Positions 40,187 through 48,480 of a DNA stretch of 58,833 nucleotides are shown one piece after another. The notes under the pieces are model-generated. The model had not been told where the DNA came from. It saw only the letters and a program-made list of their open reading frames with translations, and did no database searches. Positions within the stretch are counted from its first letter, which is position 1; each line of letters begins with the position of its first letter. The position numbers and the translations under genes were made by a program. Origin of the DNA: Odoribacter lunatus (GTDB lineage Bacteria; Bacteroidota; Bacteroidia; Bacteroidales; Marinifilaceae); NCBI RefSeq assembly GCF_943193135.1, contig NZ_CALPCZ010000015.1:1-58833 (forward strand). The letters are read 5' to 3'.

Positions 40187-40963
40187 ATGAAATTAAGTTT
40201 AGCTAATCCGATTATATTTTTTGATCTGGAGACGACAGGAGTAAATGTCGCTAAAGATCGTATTGTTGAAATTTCTCTTTTAAAAGTATATCCTAATGGT
40301 AAGGAGGAACAAAGAACGCTTCGTGTGAATCCGGAAATGCCTATACCCAAAGCAGCTTCTGAAGTACATGGTATTTATGATGAGGATGTAAAAGATTGCC
40401 CTTTTTTTAAGGAGATTGCTAAAGATTTGGCCCATTTTATGGAAGGATGTGATCTGGGTGGTTATAATTCCAATCGTTTTGATATCCCCTTATTAGCGGA
40501 AGAGTTTCTTCGGGTTGGTGTGGATTTTGATATGCGTAAGCGCAAGTTTGTAGATGTTCAGACTATTTTCCATAAGATGGAACAGCGAACCCTTTCTGCT
40601 GCTTATCGTTTTTATTGTGAGAAATGTTTGGAAGATGCTCATTCTGCCGCCGCCGATACAATGGCTACTTATGAGGTATTAAAAGCCCAGTTGGAAAGAT
40701 ATGGAGATAAACTTGAAAATAATGTCGAGTTTTTGAGTAAATTCTCTACTCAAAACAATACTGTTGATTTTGCAGGCTTCATTGTCTATAATGAAAAAGG
40801 GGAGGAAGTTTTTAATTTTGGAAAAAATAAAGGTGTTACAGTTGAGAAAGTATTAAAAGAACAACCCGGGTATTTTGCTTGGATATTGAATAGTGATTTC
40901 CCATTGTATACGAAAAAGGTATTGACAGAGATAAAGTTGAGGGGGAGCGGTTTGTTAAAATAA
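40187..40963 (+). CDS. DEDDh 3'-5' exonuclease, polymerase III epsilon-like
   Basis: 258 residues from ATG 40187, preferred over an in-frame TTG three codons earlier. Exonuclease motifs: ExoI IIFFDLETTGVNVAKDR (Asp, Glu), ExoII GGYNSNRFDIPLLAEE (Asp), ExoIII with the DEDDh His in DAHSAAADTMATYEVL (Asp). A C-terminal extension of about 60 residues (VEFLSKFSTQNNTVDFAGFI, YNEKGEEVFNFGKNKGVTVE) matches the small domain that often follows in Bacteroidetes exonucleases. It may proofread for polymerase III or act in repair; its position after dnaN is suggestive. The next gene starts 14 bases on. Confidence 0.92.
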   Translation: MKLSLANPIIFFDLETTGVNVAKDRIVEISLLKVYPNGKEEQRTLRVNPEMPIPKAASEVHGIYDEDVKDCPFFKEIAKDLAHFMEGCDLGGYNSNRFDIPLLAEEFLRVGVDFDMRKRKFVDVQTIFHKMEQRTLSAAYRFYCEKCLEDAHSAAADTMATYEVLKAQLERYGDKLENNVEFLSKFSTQNNTVDFAGFIVYNEKGEEVFNFGKNKGVTVEKVLKEQPGYFAWILNSDFPLYTKKVLTEIKLRGSGLLK

Positions 40964-40977
40964 GAAAGACGAATAAT

Positions 40978-43374
40978 ATGGGAGAATTGATAAGAAAAGA
41001 ACTGAAGAGTTTTTTTGCTGCGTTGTCCGGATATGTGGTATTAGGGTTCTTTTTAGTGGTAAATGGTTTGTTTTTATGGGTAATACCGGGAATGTATAAT
41101 ATTCCTGAAAGTGGGATGGCAGATTTGCAACCGTTCTTTTCTTTGGCTCCGATGCTTTATTTGTTTTTAGTGCCGGTAGTTTGTATGCGGCTTTTTGCAG
41201 AAGAGAAACGTGCTGGTACATTGGAACTTTTGTTTACCCGTCCAGTTTCAATAGCTAAGATTGTATGGGCAAAGTATTTGGCTGGTTTCTTTTTGGTTAT
41301 ATTGTCTATCTTACCGACATTGATTTATCCGATTAGTTTGTATTTTTTATCTCAGCCGGAGGGGAATATTGATACGGGAGGAATTATTGGTTCTTATATC
41401 GGATTAATTTTTTTATCGGGAATTTATGTGGCAGCAGGAGTTTGGGCTTCTGCAGTAACGGATAATCAGATTGTAGCTTTTCTTTATGCTATGGTTTGTT
41501 CTTTTTTGTTGTTTGCCGGATTTGATTTTATTAGTGAGGTTGGTTGGTTTGAGAATTATCAAAATTTATTGCAGCAGATAGGGATTCATTATCATTACGA
41601 ACCGATGTCTCGGGGGGTAATAGCTTTGAGTGATATAGTTTATTTTATTTCGGTTATTCTTTTCTTTCTTTGGCTGACAATTCGCCGTTTTCATACGACT
41701 CGTTGGAGGTGGATATATGTTTTGCCATTGCTAATTATTGTGAATATTATTGCGAGTGGATTGTATTGGCGAGTGGATATTACGAATGATAAGCGTTATA
41801 CACTATCTGATAATACAAAACAGTTGTTAAGGCAACTGGATAGAGGAGTAGGTGTGGATATTTTTTTGGCGGGTAATCTGCCGGCTGGAATACAGAAGTT
41901 ACAGTATGCAACAACTCGAATGCTGGAAGAGTTCAGAAGAATTACTGGAAATAAATTGCGTTATACATTGGTGGATCCAGCTGATATACGCGATGTAGAG
42001 GAGAAAAAACAATTGGTGCAATATTTGGCAAGCAGGGGTATTATGCCTGTGAACCTAAATAGAACAACAACGGATGAGCGTTTACAGCAACAGATTATTT
42101 TTCCTGGATTGATTGTTTATGATGATAGCACAGAGGTAAGTATCAGTTTACTTCAAAATGTTCCGGGATATGCTCCGAATGATAATATCAATCATTCTAT
42201 TGAAGCTTTGGAATATGAATTGACTAAGGCTTTGCGTCTTCTTACTCGTACAGAGAAAAAATCGGTTGCATTTCTTACCGGGCATGGGGAATTGCCTTAT
42301 GAGGAGATTGTGGATATGGCAAAAACTTTGCTGTATTATTACAATGTGGATATTGTGAGTGCTGATTCATTGGCGTTGGATTTAGAGCGTTATAAAGCAT
42401 TGATTATTGCAAAACCTACCAAAGATTTCTCTGAAAAAGATAAATATGTAATAGACCAATATATTATGCGGGGAGGCCGGGTTTTGTGGTGTGTGGATGA
42501 GGTGGACGTACATGATGATGTGTTGATGAAACAAGAGACGTCCTATGCTGTATATCGTCCTTTGAATATTGAGGATATGTTGTTTAAGTATGGGATAAGG
42601 ATTAATCCCGATATTTTATTGGATGGAAATTGTGTATTGGTACCGGTGATAACAGGTATGAATGGTACGGAGCCTCAATATACTCCGGGACCTTGGTATT
42701 ATTCGCCTTTGCTGCTTCCTTCGTCTTTGCATCCGGTGACGGCTGGACTTCAGCCTGTTCGGATGAATTATGCCAATACAATTGATACAGTAGGAGGGAA
42801 AGATGGTTTGAAGAAGACAATATTGTTAGCCTCTTCCAAATATTCGGCCTCGATGAAAACTCCTTGCCCGATAACTTTGTCAATTACGGAAGAAAAAATG
42901 ACAGAAGAGCGATTTAATAAAAGCTATTTGCCTGTAGCGGTAATGATAGAAGGGGAATTTTCTTCGTTGTTTCGTTATTCCCATCGGGTAGATAATGTGT
43001 TGGAAGATACTTTTCTTCCTCGTAGTGTGTATAATAAGATGATTGTTATTTCCGATGGGGATGTTATTGCCAATCGACAGCATGGTATTGGCAAAAATGC
43101 ACGTGTTGTTCCGTTGGGATACGATGAATATAGTGGAAGGGTATATGGAAATAAGGATTTTCTTTTGAATTGTGTGAATATGTTGTGTGATGATGAAGGA
43201 TGGATGCAATTGCGGGGACGTAGCTTAACAATGTATTTAATCGACAAAACTCGGTTGAAGTCTGAACTTTTAGAATGGCAGATAATCAATTTGTTTGTTC
43301 CCTTACTTTGTGTGCTGACAGGGGGAGGACTTTTATTTTTCTTCCGTCGAAGAAAATATCGTGCTTCTGTTTAA
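40978..43374 (+). CDS. Fused GldF-GldG gliding-type ABC transporter protein
   Basis: 798 residues in one unbroken frame. Residues 1-235 match GldF, an ABC-2 permease: LIRKELKSFFAALSGYVVLG, MRLFAEEKRAGTLELLFTRP (the conserved E-x-R-G-T-x-E-L-L segment), and about six membrane helices. After IRRFHTTRWRWIYVLPLLII begins a GldG-like part, with the hallmark RVDITNDKRYTLSDNTKQLL, then a large outer domain (KKSVAFLTGHGELPYEEI, YIMRGGRVLWCVDEVDVHDD) and a closing membrane helix near 770-785 (IINLFVPLLCVLTGGGLLFF). The GldA ATPase is not adjacent. In Flavobacterium the two are separate genes needed for gliding; in gut Bacteroidales a transport role not linked to gliding is more likely. Confidence 0.88.
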   Translation: MGELIRKELKSFFAALSGYVVLGFFLVVNGLFLWVIPGMYNIPESGMADLQPFFSLAPMLYLFLVPVVCMRLFAEEKRAGTLELLFTRPVSIAKIVWAKYLAGFFLVILSILPTLIYPISLYFLSQPEGNIDTGGIIGSYIGLIFLSGIYVAAGVWASAVTDNQIVAFLYAMVCSFLLFAGFDFISEVGWFENYQNLLQQIGIHYHYEPMSRGVIALSDIVYFISVILFFLWLTIRRFHTTRWRWIYVLPLLIIVNIIASGLYWRVDITNDKRYTLSDNTKQLLRQLDRGVGVDIFLAGNLPAGIQKLQYATTRMLEEFRRITGNKLRYTLVDPADIRDVEEKKQLVQYLASRGIMPVNLNRTTTDERLQQQIIFPGLIVYDDSTEVSISLLQNVPGYAPNDNINHSIEALEYELTKALRLLTRTEKKSVAFLTGHGELPYEEIVDMAKTLLYYYNVDIVSADSLALDLERYKALIIAKPTKDFSEKDKYVIDQYIMRGGRVLWCVDEVDVHDDVLMKQETSYAVYRPLNIEDMLFKYGIRINPDILLDGNCVLVPVITGMNGTEPQYTPGPWYYSPLLLPSSLHPVTAGLQPVRMNYANTIDTVGGKDGLKKTILLASSKYSASMKTPCPITLSITEEKMTEERFNKSYLPVAVMIEGEFSSLFRYSHRVDNVLEDTFLPRSVYNKMIVISDGDVIANRQHGIGKNARVVPLGYDEYSGRVYGNKDFLLNCVNMLCDDEGWMQLRGRSLTMYLIDKTRLKSELLEWQIINLFVPLLCVLTGGGLLFFFRRRKYRASV

Positions 43375-43413
43375 AAGCTGAAGTAATTGTTTCCGAATAG
43401 GGGAAAATAGTAT

Positions 43414-43421
43414 TATGTTTG
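43414..43421 (+). promoter_or_regulatory. -7 promoter element of the GH35 gene
   Basis: TATGTTTG is an exact TAnnTTTG match, 33 bases before the ATG at 43455. The upstream box is weak. Confidence 0.55.
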
Positions 43422-43454
43422 TGGGTAATATTAAGCTTTTGAAATTTTAGTTAT

Positions 43455-45347
43455 ATGAGAAAAAGAATTATTGCTGTGTGCATCTCGTTGTTATTGTGCT
43501 CAGTTTTTGGGTTTTCACAGGAGAAATTTACCTTTGAAATTAAAGATGGACATTTTTATCGTAATGGTGAAATTATTCCGATTTTATCGGGAGAGATGCA
43601 TTATCCCCGGATTCCTCATCAATATTGGCGTCATCGTTTACAGATGATGAAAGCAATGGGATTGAATACGGTGGCTACGTATGTATTTTGGAATTTACAT
43701 GAGCCGGAACCGGGTAAATGGGAGTTTGATGGAGATAAAAATTTGGCGGAATATATCAGGATTGCCGGAGAAGAGGGCTTGATGGTCATACTTCGTCCGG
43801 GACCTTATGTTTGTGCGGAATGGGAATTCGGCGGTTATCCCTGGTGGCTTCAAAATATTGAAGGCATGGAAATTCGCCGGGATAATCCGGAATTTTTGAA
43901 GCGGACGAAACTATATATAGACCGGCTTTATCAAGAAGTAGGTTCATTGTTGGTAAGTAAAGGGGGACCCATAATAATGGTGCAGGCAGAAAATGAGTTC
44001 GGTTCTTATGTAGCACAGCGGAAAGATATACCTTTAGAAGAACATCGTAGATATAATGCTAAGATTAAACAGCAATTGGCAGATGCCGGTTTTGACGTAC
44101 CGCTTTTTACCTCTGATGGCAGCTGGTTGTTTGAAGGTGGAGCTACTCCCGGTGCATTACCCACAGCAAATGGAGAGGGAAATGTTGAGAACTTAAAAAA
44201 AGTTGTGAATGAATATCATGGCGGTCAAGGTCCTTATATGGTTGCCGAGTTTTATCCGGGATGGCTGGACCATTGGGCAGAACCTTTCCCGTTAGTTAGT
44301 GCGACACGGATTGCCAGACAGACGGAAAAATATTTGCAGAATGATGTCTCTTTCAACTTTTATATGGTACATGGGGGAACTAATTTCGGTTTCTCTAGTG
44401 GGGCTAATTATGATAAAAAGCATGATATCCAGCCCGATATGACCAGTTATGATTATGATGCGCCGATTAGTGAAGCTGGTTGGGTGACTCCTAAATTCGA
44501 TTCGATAAGGAATGTAATACAGCGTTATGTGAAATATGAAATCCCCGCAGCCCCGAAAGCATATTCTGTGATTGAAATACCATCGATTCGTTTGACAAAA
44601 GTAGCGGATGTTCTGGAAATACTCAAAAAGCAGTCACCGATAGAGGCAGTGTCTCCTTTGACGTTTGAACAATTGAACCAAGGATATGGTTATGTGTTAT
44701 ATTCCCGTCGTTTTAATCAACCGTTAAGCGGTAAGCTGGAAATACCGGGCTTGAGAGATTATGCTGTAGTATATGTCAATGGGGAAAAAGTTGGAGAATT
44801 GAACAGATATTACAAGAATTATTCCATAGATGTAGATATTCCTTTTAATGCTACCTTGGATATCTTGGTAGAGAATATGGGGCGTATTAATTATGGAGAA
44901 GAAATCGTGCGGAATACCAAGGGTATTATAAGTGCGGTAAAGATTGCAGATAATGAAATTACGGACAGTTGGGAAATGTATAAACTACCTTTGGATAAAA
45001 TGCCGGAATTAGAGCGTTTGGATAAAGAAGATGTTTATGCGAATAAGCCACAGACGGAACAGAATTTAAAAGGCAAACCGCTTTTTTATGAAGGTTCTTT
45101 TGTTCTGGATAAAGTTGGTGATACCTTTATTGATATGGAAGGGTGGGGAAAAGGACTCATTTTTGTTAATGGAAAAAATATTGGTCGTTATTGGGGAGTA
45201 GGACCTCAACATACATTGTATATTCCGGGTGTGTGGCTAAAAGAGGGAACTAATCAGTTGGTTATTTTTGAGCAGTTGAACAATGATTGGAAGACGGAAG
45301 TAAAAACCGTGAAAGTACCGGTTTTGACGAAATTAAAGAATAATTAA
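43455..45347 (+). CDS. Exported beta-galactosidase, family GH35
   Basis: 630 residues with a signal peptide (MRKRIIAVCISLLLCSVFGFSQ). The GH35 barrel starts FRNGEIIP-like (HFYRNGEIIPILSGEMHYPR) and MKAMGLNTVATYVFWNLHEP, RPGPYVCAEWEFGGYPWWLQ. The acid/base is Glu181 in GGPIIMVQAENEFGSY; the nucleophile is Glu265 in MVAEFYPGWLDHWAEPF. HGGTNFGFSSGANY and TSYDYDAPISEAG are further hallmarks. Beta-sandwich domains end the protein (EGWGKGLIFVNGKNIGRYWG). It removes beta-linked galactose, probably from host or plant chains in the periplasm. It stands alone, without SusC/SusD neighbours. Confidence 0.96.
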   Translation: MRKRIIAVCISLLLCSVFGFSQEKFTFEIKDGHFYRNGEIIPILSGEMHYPRIPHQYWRHRLQMMKAMGLNTVATYVFWNLHEPEPGKWEFDGDKNLAEYIRIAGEEGLMVILRPGPYVCAEWEFGGYPWWLQNIEGMEIRRDNPEFLKRTKLYIDRLYQEVGSLLVSKGGPIIMVQAENEFGSYVAQRKDIPLEEHRRYNAKIKQQLADAGFDVPLFTSDGSWLFEGGATPGALPTANGEGNVENLKKVVNEYHGGQGPYMVAEFYPGWLDHWAEPFPLVSATRIARQTEKYLQNDVSFNFYMVHGGTNFGFSSGANYDKKHDIQPDMTSYDYDAPISEAGWVTPKFDSIRNVIQRYVKYEIPAAPKAYSVIEIPSIRLTKVADVLEILKKQSPIEAVSPLTFEQLNQGYGYVLYSRRFNQPLSGKLEIPGLRDYAVVYVNGEKVGELNRYYKNYSIDVDIPFNATLDILVENMGRINYGEEIVRNTKGIISAVKIADNEITDSWEMYKLPLDKMPELERLDKEDVYANKPQTEQNLKGKPLFYEGSFVLDKVGDTFIDMEGWGKGLIFVNGKNIGRYWGVGPQHTLYIPGVWLKEGTNQLVIFEQLNNDWKTEVKTVKVPVLTKLKNN

Positions 45348-45387
45348 AAGATAACTTATTGTAGTCTTATAAATTAGGTGTAATGCT

Positions 45388-46779
45388 ATGAAAAAAACTT
45401 TAACTTTTACATCTCCGATTATTGCGTCAACGGAGAGTAAATTTAATGTTGAAGCTTTTGACGTTAGTGTTGAAGCTTTTGAAAATCATGAATATCTCAA
45501 ATCATTTTACGCACTGTTGGATTATATCAACGGAGAGTTTCGTACAAAGTATGGCAATGTGCAGGGAAATGAGTTTAAGATACCTCATGGTTCTATAGTT
45601 GTGAATATTAAATTGGACGACGAAAAACTTTTGATTACGGCTCCTTTTGTTGCATTGCCGGAAAAAGGGCGGATTCCGTTATTGCGTCAGGTGGCGGGAT
45701 TAAATTTTAATGGTATGGATTTGGCAATGATTTACTTGCGTGGAGAGCACCTATCTTTTGAATACAGTTGTCCCATTCAGTTGATAAATCCTTACAAAAT
45801 TTATGGTGTGCTGGATGAAATTTGTCATACGGGAGATAAATACGATGATGAGTTTGAAACGAAATTCGGGGCTAAACGGATTTACGAGCCGAAAATTACT
45901 CCTTATGGTAAAAAAGAGGTAGATCGTATATATGAGGCTTTACAATTGAGTTGTAAAGAGTGTTTGGATGCTGTGAAATATTTTGAGCCGGCAAGAAAAT
46001 ACGGCTACATCTGGAATATCATAGATACGACCTTGATGAAGTTTATATACTTTGCACAGCCGCAAGGACAATTGTTGAATGATATACAAAAAGCAATCTT
46101 TAATATGGACAGGGATGACATTCCTTTGCCTGAAATTACGGAACAAGGGAAAGCGTTTGTGGAAAAATTGCAGGGAATGACAAAAGAGGAGTTGGCAAAA
46201 GACTTGTATTTTGTAGAGACATTCATTTCTCCGAAGCGCTCGTCTAATTTGCAAAACATCCGGGATAATTTTGAAAGCAGCTATAAGAGAATTTCTGCTT
46301 ATATGGATGAGGGCGATTATATGACAGCTTGCATCATGATGTTGTATAAATTCTATGAAATGTATTATTACAACGATCTTCAGGAAGATGTCAACCGAGT
46401 TGTTGTAAGTGCTTTGAAGAAAACATCGGCATTACCTTGGGAAGAAGCTGCGGAAGAGCTGTATAAAGCAATGGAAGCGATTATGGAAGATGAGTTGGAT
46501 GAATATGATGAGGATGAGGACGACGAAGATGATGACGAGGAGGAGGAAGAAGATGACAATGATTCCGATGGTTTGGATATGGAGACGTATATGAAAAACG
46601 TTCAGGCAATGCAACAGCAAATAATGCAGAATATGCAGCAGGCAATGCAGGGAGAGGGAATGCAGGAATATTTGCAAAAAGTACAGGAATTGCAGCAACA
46701 GATGCTAAAGGGAGAAATCAGTACGGAAGAGTATACGCTTAAAGTGCAGAAACTGGCAGCCAAGCAATTCGGTAAGTAA
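45388..46779 (+). CDS. YbjN-like-domain protein with acidic and Gln/Met-rich tail
   Basis: 463 residues, no signal peptide. Residues about 68-162 read like a YbjN or type III chaperone-like fold: IVVNIKLDDEKLLITAPFVA, LPEKGRIPLLRQVAGLNF, EHLSFEYSCPIQ, YGVLDEICHTGDKYDDEFET. A helical middle (180-365) has many charged helices. Residues 367-394 are nearly all Asp/Glu, 397-440 are rich in Gln and Met (MQQQIMQNMQQAMQGEGMQE), and the end (MLKGEISTEEYTLKVQKLAA) resembles a SHOCT-type motif. The next gene, 41 bases on, encodes a protease that carries what looks like the same 95-residue domain. No known family name. A substrate- or chaperone-type partner of the protease is inference. Confidence 0.75.
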   Translation: MKKTLTFTSPIIASTESKFNVEAFDVSVEAFENHEYLKSFYALLDYINGEFRTKYGNVQGNEFKIPHGSIVVNIKLDDEKLLITAPFVALPEKGRIPLLRQVAGLNFNGMDLAMIYLRGEHLSFEYSCPIQLINPYKIYGVLDEICHTGDKYDDEFETKFGAKRIYEPKITPYGKKEVDRIYEALQLSCKECLDAVKYFEPARKYGYIWNIIDTTLMKFIYFAQPQGQLLNDIQKAIFNMDRDDIPLPEITEQGKAFVEKLQGMTKEELAKDLYFVETFISPKRSSNLQNIRDNFESSYKRISAYMDEGDYMTACIMMLYKFYEMYYYNDLQEDVNRVVVSALKKTSALPWEEAAEELYKAMEAIMEDELDEYDEDEDDEDDDEEEEEDDNDSDGLDMETYMKNVQAMQQQIMQNMQQAMQGEGMQEYLQKVQELQQQMLKGEISTEEYTLKVQKLAAKQFGK

Positions 46780-46820
46780 AATTCAGAATATATAAATGAT
46801 TTACGTTAAATTATAGGATA

Positions 46821-47903
46821 ATGGATCAGAACTTATTTCGAACAGTATATAAAGTCAATCATGCCGGAGGATCGGGAAGTTGTTTTTATCTGAAAAAATA
46901 TGATTTGTTTATGACGAATTACCACGTCGTAGAGGGATTTCGTCAAGTGGCCTTGGAAGATAATGACAAAAACCGTTATTTGGCAAATGTTATATTGGTA
47001 AATCCTTTGCTTGATGTTGCGTTATTAACGGCGGAAGGTGATTTTTCTTCATTACCTGAAGTTGCTCTTGCAACGAAAGACGTCACATTAGGGCAGAAAA
47101 TAAATGTTGCCGGCTATCCTTTCGGAATGCCTTTTGTTGTGACGGAAGGAACAGTGTCTTCTCCCAGGCAGTTGATAGAAGACAGATATTATATTCAGAC
47201 CGATGCAGCTATTAATCCAGGCAATAGCGGAGGGCCGATGTTCAATCAGGAAGGGGAAATAGTAGCAATTACCACTTGTAAATTCAACAATGCCGATAAT
47301 ATAGGATTCGGAACTCCGGTTTCTTCATTAGGGGAAGTTTTGGAACAAATAGACGGGATAGACAGGAGTTGTTTTAATGTGCAGTGTCCGAGTTGTGAAG
47401 AATACGTAACGGATGAGGATGAATATTGTCCTTCTTGTGGAGAAAAACTTCCGGAAAATGTATTTCAACAAAGGGGACTCACGGACTTGGCGAAATTCTG
47501 TGAGAAAGCCATTGAAAAAATGGGAATTAATCCCGTGTTGGCACGTGTGGGATACGAAAACTGGGTATTTCATAAAGGAAGTTCCGAAATTCGGATATTT
47601 ATTTTCCGGCGTTCTTATTTGATTTGTACTTCCCCTTTAAACAATCTGCCTAAAAAGAATCTGGAACCGGTATTGACTTACTTATTGACTTCCGAAGACA
47701 TCAAACCTTATCAATTGGGCTTGGACGGTAGTCAGATTTATTTGTCTTACCGTATTCATATCTCGGACATCTTTTCGGAGTTTGCAGATGAAATCCAGAA
47801 AAATATAACCGAAATGGCTTTTAAAGCTGACGATATGGATAATTATCTTGCAGACAATTTTGGTTGTGAATTTTCCGAATATGCCAAAAAAGATGCTATT
47901 TGA
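46821..47903 (+). CDS. Cytosolic HtrA-like serine protease with zinc ribbon and YbjN-like end
   Basis: 360 residues, no signal peptide, unlike DegP. The trypsin-like triad is intact: His35 in MTNYHVVEGF, Asp65 in NPLLDVALL, Ser136 in INPGNSGGPMF. No PDZ domain follows. Instead there is a zinc ribbon with Cys189, Cys192, Cys203 and Cys206 (CPSCEEYVTDEDEYCPSCG), then a domain at about 253-350 (SEIRIFIFRRSYLICTSPLN, NNLPKKNLEPVLTYLLTSED, SQIYLSYRIHISDIFSEFAD) similar in pattern to residues 68-162 of the preceding protein. That places the zinc ribbon between protease and recognition domain. The gene ends before a good terminator, and probably forms one operon with the acidic-tailed gene. Targets unknown. 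Confidence 0.85.
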   Translation: MDQNLFRTVYKVNHAGGSGSCFYLKKYDLFMTNYHVVEGFRQVALEDNDKNRYLANVILVNPLLDVALLTAEGDFSSLPEVALATKDVTLGQKINVAGYPFGMPFVVTEGTVSSPRQLIEDRYYIQTDAAINPGNSGGPMFNQEGEIVAITTCKFNNADNIGFGTPVSSLGEVLEQIDGIDRSCFNVQCPSCEEYVTDEDEYCPSCGEKLPENVFQQRGLTDLAKFCEKAIEKMGINPVLARVGYENWVFHKGSSEIRIFIFRRSYLICTSPLNNLPKKNLEPVLTYLLTSEDIKPYQLGLDGSQIYLSYRIHISDIFSEFADEIQKNITEMAFKADDMDNYLADNFGCEFSEYAKKDAI

Positions 47904-47939
47904 TAGAAAATACCTTGCGGTATTCGGATATATAAAAGC

Positions 47940-47966
47940 AAGCGACCTAATGGTCGCTTACTTTTT
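47940..47966 (+). terminator. Terminator after the protease gene
   Basis: An 8-bp stem (AAGCGACC 47940-47947, TAAT loop, GGTCGCTT 47952-47959) is followed by ACTTTTTA. It closes the GH35-to-protease stretch. Confidence 0.8.
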
Positions 47967-48213
47967 ATCATAGATACCGTAATGATTTAGTAACGATTTC
48001 TGATTGTTTGTAAAAGAGCTTAAAATAGCGGTTTTAAAAAAGCTATCGTTTTTGTACCGAAAACCTATCGTTTTTGCATCAAAAACCTATCGTTTTTTAT
48101 TCGGAATTGATATGTATGCAATTTACACGCTTTTTGAAGGCTTTTTCCACTCCATCGATTTTGCAGGTGAAAGATTCCTTATTTTGCCAAAAACAGAGGG
48201 ATTGTCCTAAAAC
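47967..48213. other. Gene-poor region between protease terminator and tRNA terminator
   Basis: No convincing gene. Two short frames pass through it (one crosses the tRNA), but neither has a family match or a sensible start. The region holds the 22-base-period repeats at 48037-48099. Confidence 0.6.
48037..48099. repeat. Three 22-base-period repeats
   Basis: The unit AAAA(A)ccTATCGTTTTTg recurs three times: CTATCG starts at 48043, 48065 and 48087, exactly 22 bases apart, each inside an A-run before and a T-run after. The first copy has GC in place of CC. Each unit (AAAACCTATCGTTTT) is partly palindromic. The 22-base spacing equals two helical turns. Only three units, so not a CRISPR. Confidence 0.75.
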
Positions 48214-48214
48214 A

Positions 48215-48249
48215 AAAATCCCTAATAATCAATTATTATTAGGGATTTT
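48215..48249 (-). terminator. Terminator for tRNA-Arg
   Basis: A 15-bp stem (48215-48229 with 48235-48249, containing TCCCTAATAAT) lies just beyond the 3' end of the minus-strand tRNA; the stem ends in A's on its plus side, so T's follow in the minus direction. It could also work for plus-strand transcripts. Confidence 0.8.
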
Positions 48250-48272
48250 CTTTTCTTTGCTTCTTCAAAAAG

Positions 48273-48346
48273 TGATCCAGGCGGGATTCGAACCCACGAC
48301 CTACGGCTTAGAAGGCCGTTGCTCTATCCAGCTGAGCTACTGGACC
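48273..48346 (-). tRNA. tRNA-Arg, anticodon TCT
   Basis: Read on the minus strand, a 74-base cloverleaf: acceptor GGTCCAG with CTGGATC and discriminator A, D arm GCTCAGCTGGATAGAGC, anticodon stem ACGGC/GCCGT around the loop CTTCTAA (anticodon TCT, reads AGA), and T arm GTGGGTTCGAATCCCGC. No CCA is encoded. All helices pair (one G-T in the acceptor). Its own promoter and terminator flank it. Confidence 0.97.
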
Positions 48347-48369
48347 GACACTTTTACGGTTTGGCGGTG

Positions 48370-48400
48370 CAAATATAGGGTATTTTTGCCGGAATGCAAA
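48370..48400 (-). promoter_or_regulatory. Promoter of tRNA-Arg
   Basis: On the minus strand TTTG (48397-48400), 19 bases, then TATATTTG (48370-48377) is a full match to both Bacteroidetes promoter boxes, about 24 bases before the tRNA 5' end. It is one of the cleanest promoters in the window. Confidence 0.8.
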
Positions 48401-48434
48401 TTTTTGTTTTGATTTCACGTATAAAATTATTGAT

Positions 48435-48442
48435 TAATTTTG
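48435..48442 (+). promoter_or_regulatory. -7 promoter element of copA
   Basis: TAATTTTG is an exact core, 38 bases before the copA ATG; a TTTG at 48408-48411 is 23 bases upstream, longer than ideal. No copper-regulator palindrome is evident. Confidence 0.55.
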
Positions 48443-48480
48443 CGAGAAAAGGATTGTGATAATAATATAAAGAATAGTTC

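Noticed and set aside
48037-48099. CRISPR-like array
   Set aside because: Only three short units with no unique spacers and no cas genes; units are contiguous at 22 bases.
48214-48346. Integration site (att) at tRNA-Arg
   Set aside because: No integrase and no second copy of the tRNA 3' end seen in the window.
48074-48412. A 112-residue plus-strand frame across the tRNA-Arg region
   Set aside because: It runs through the 22-base repeats, a terminator and the antisense of the tRNA; no family match and no proper start context.
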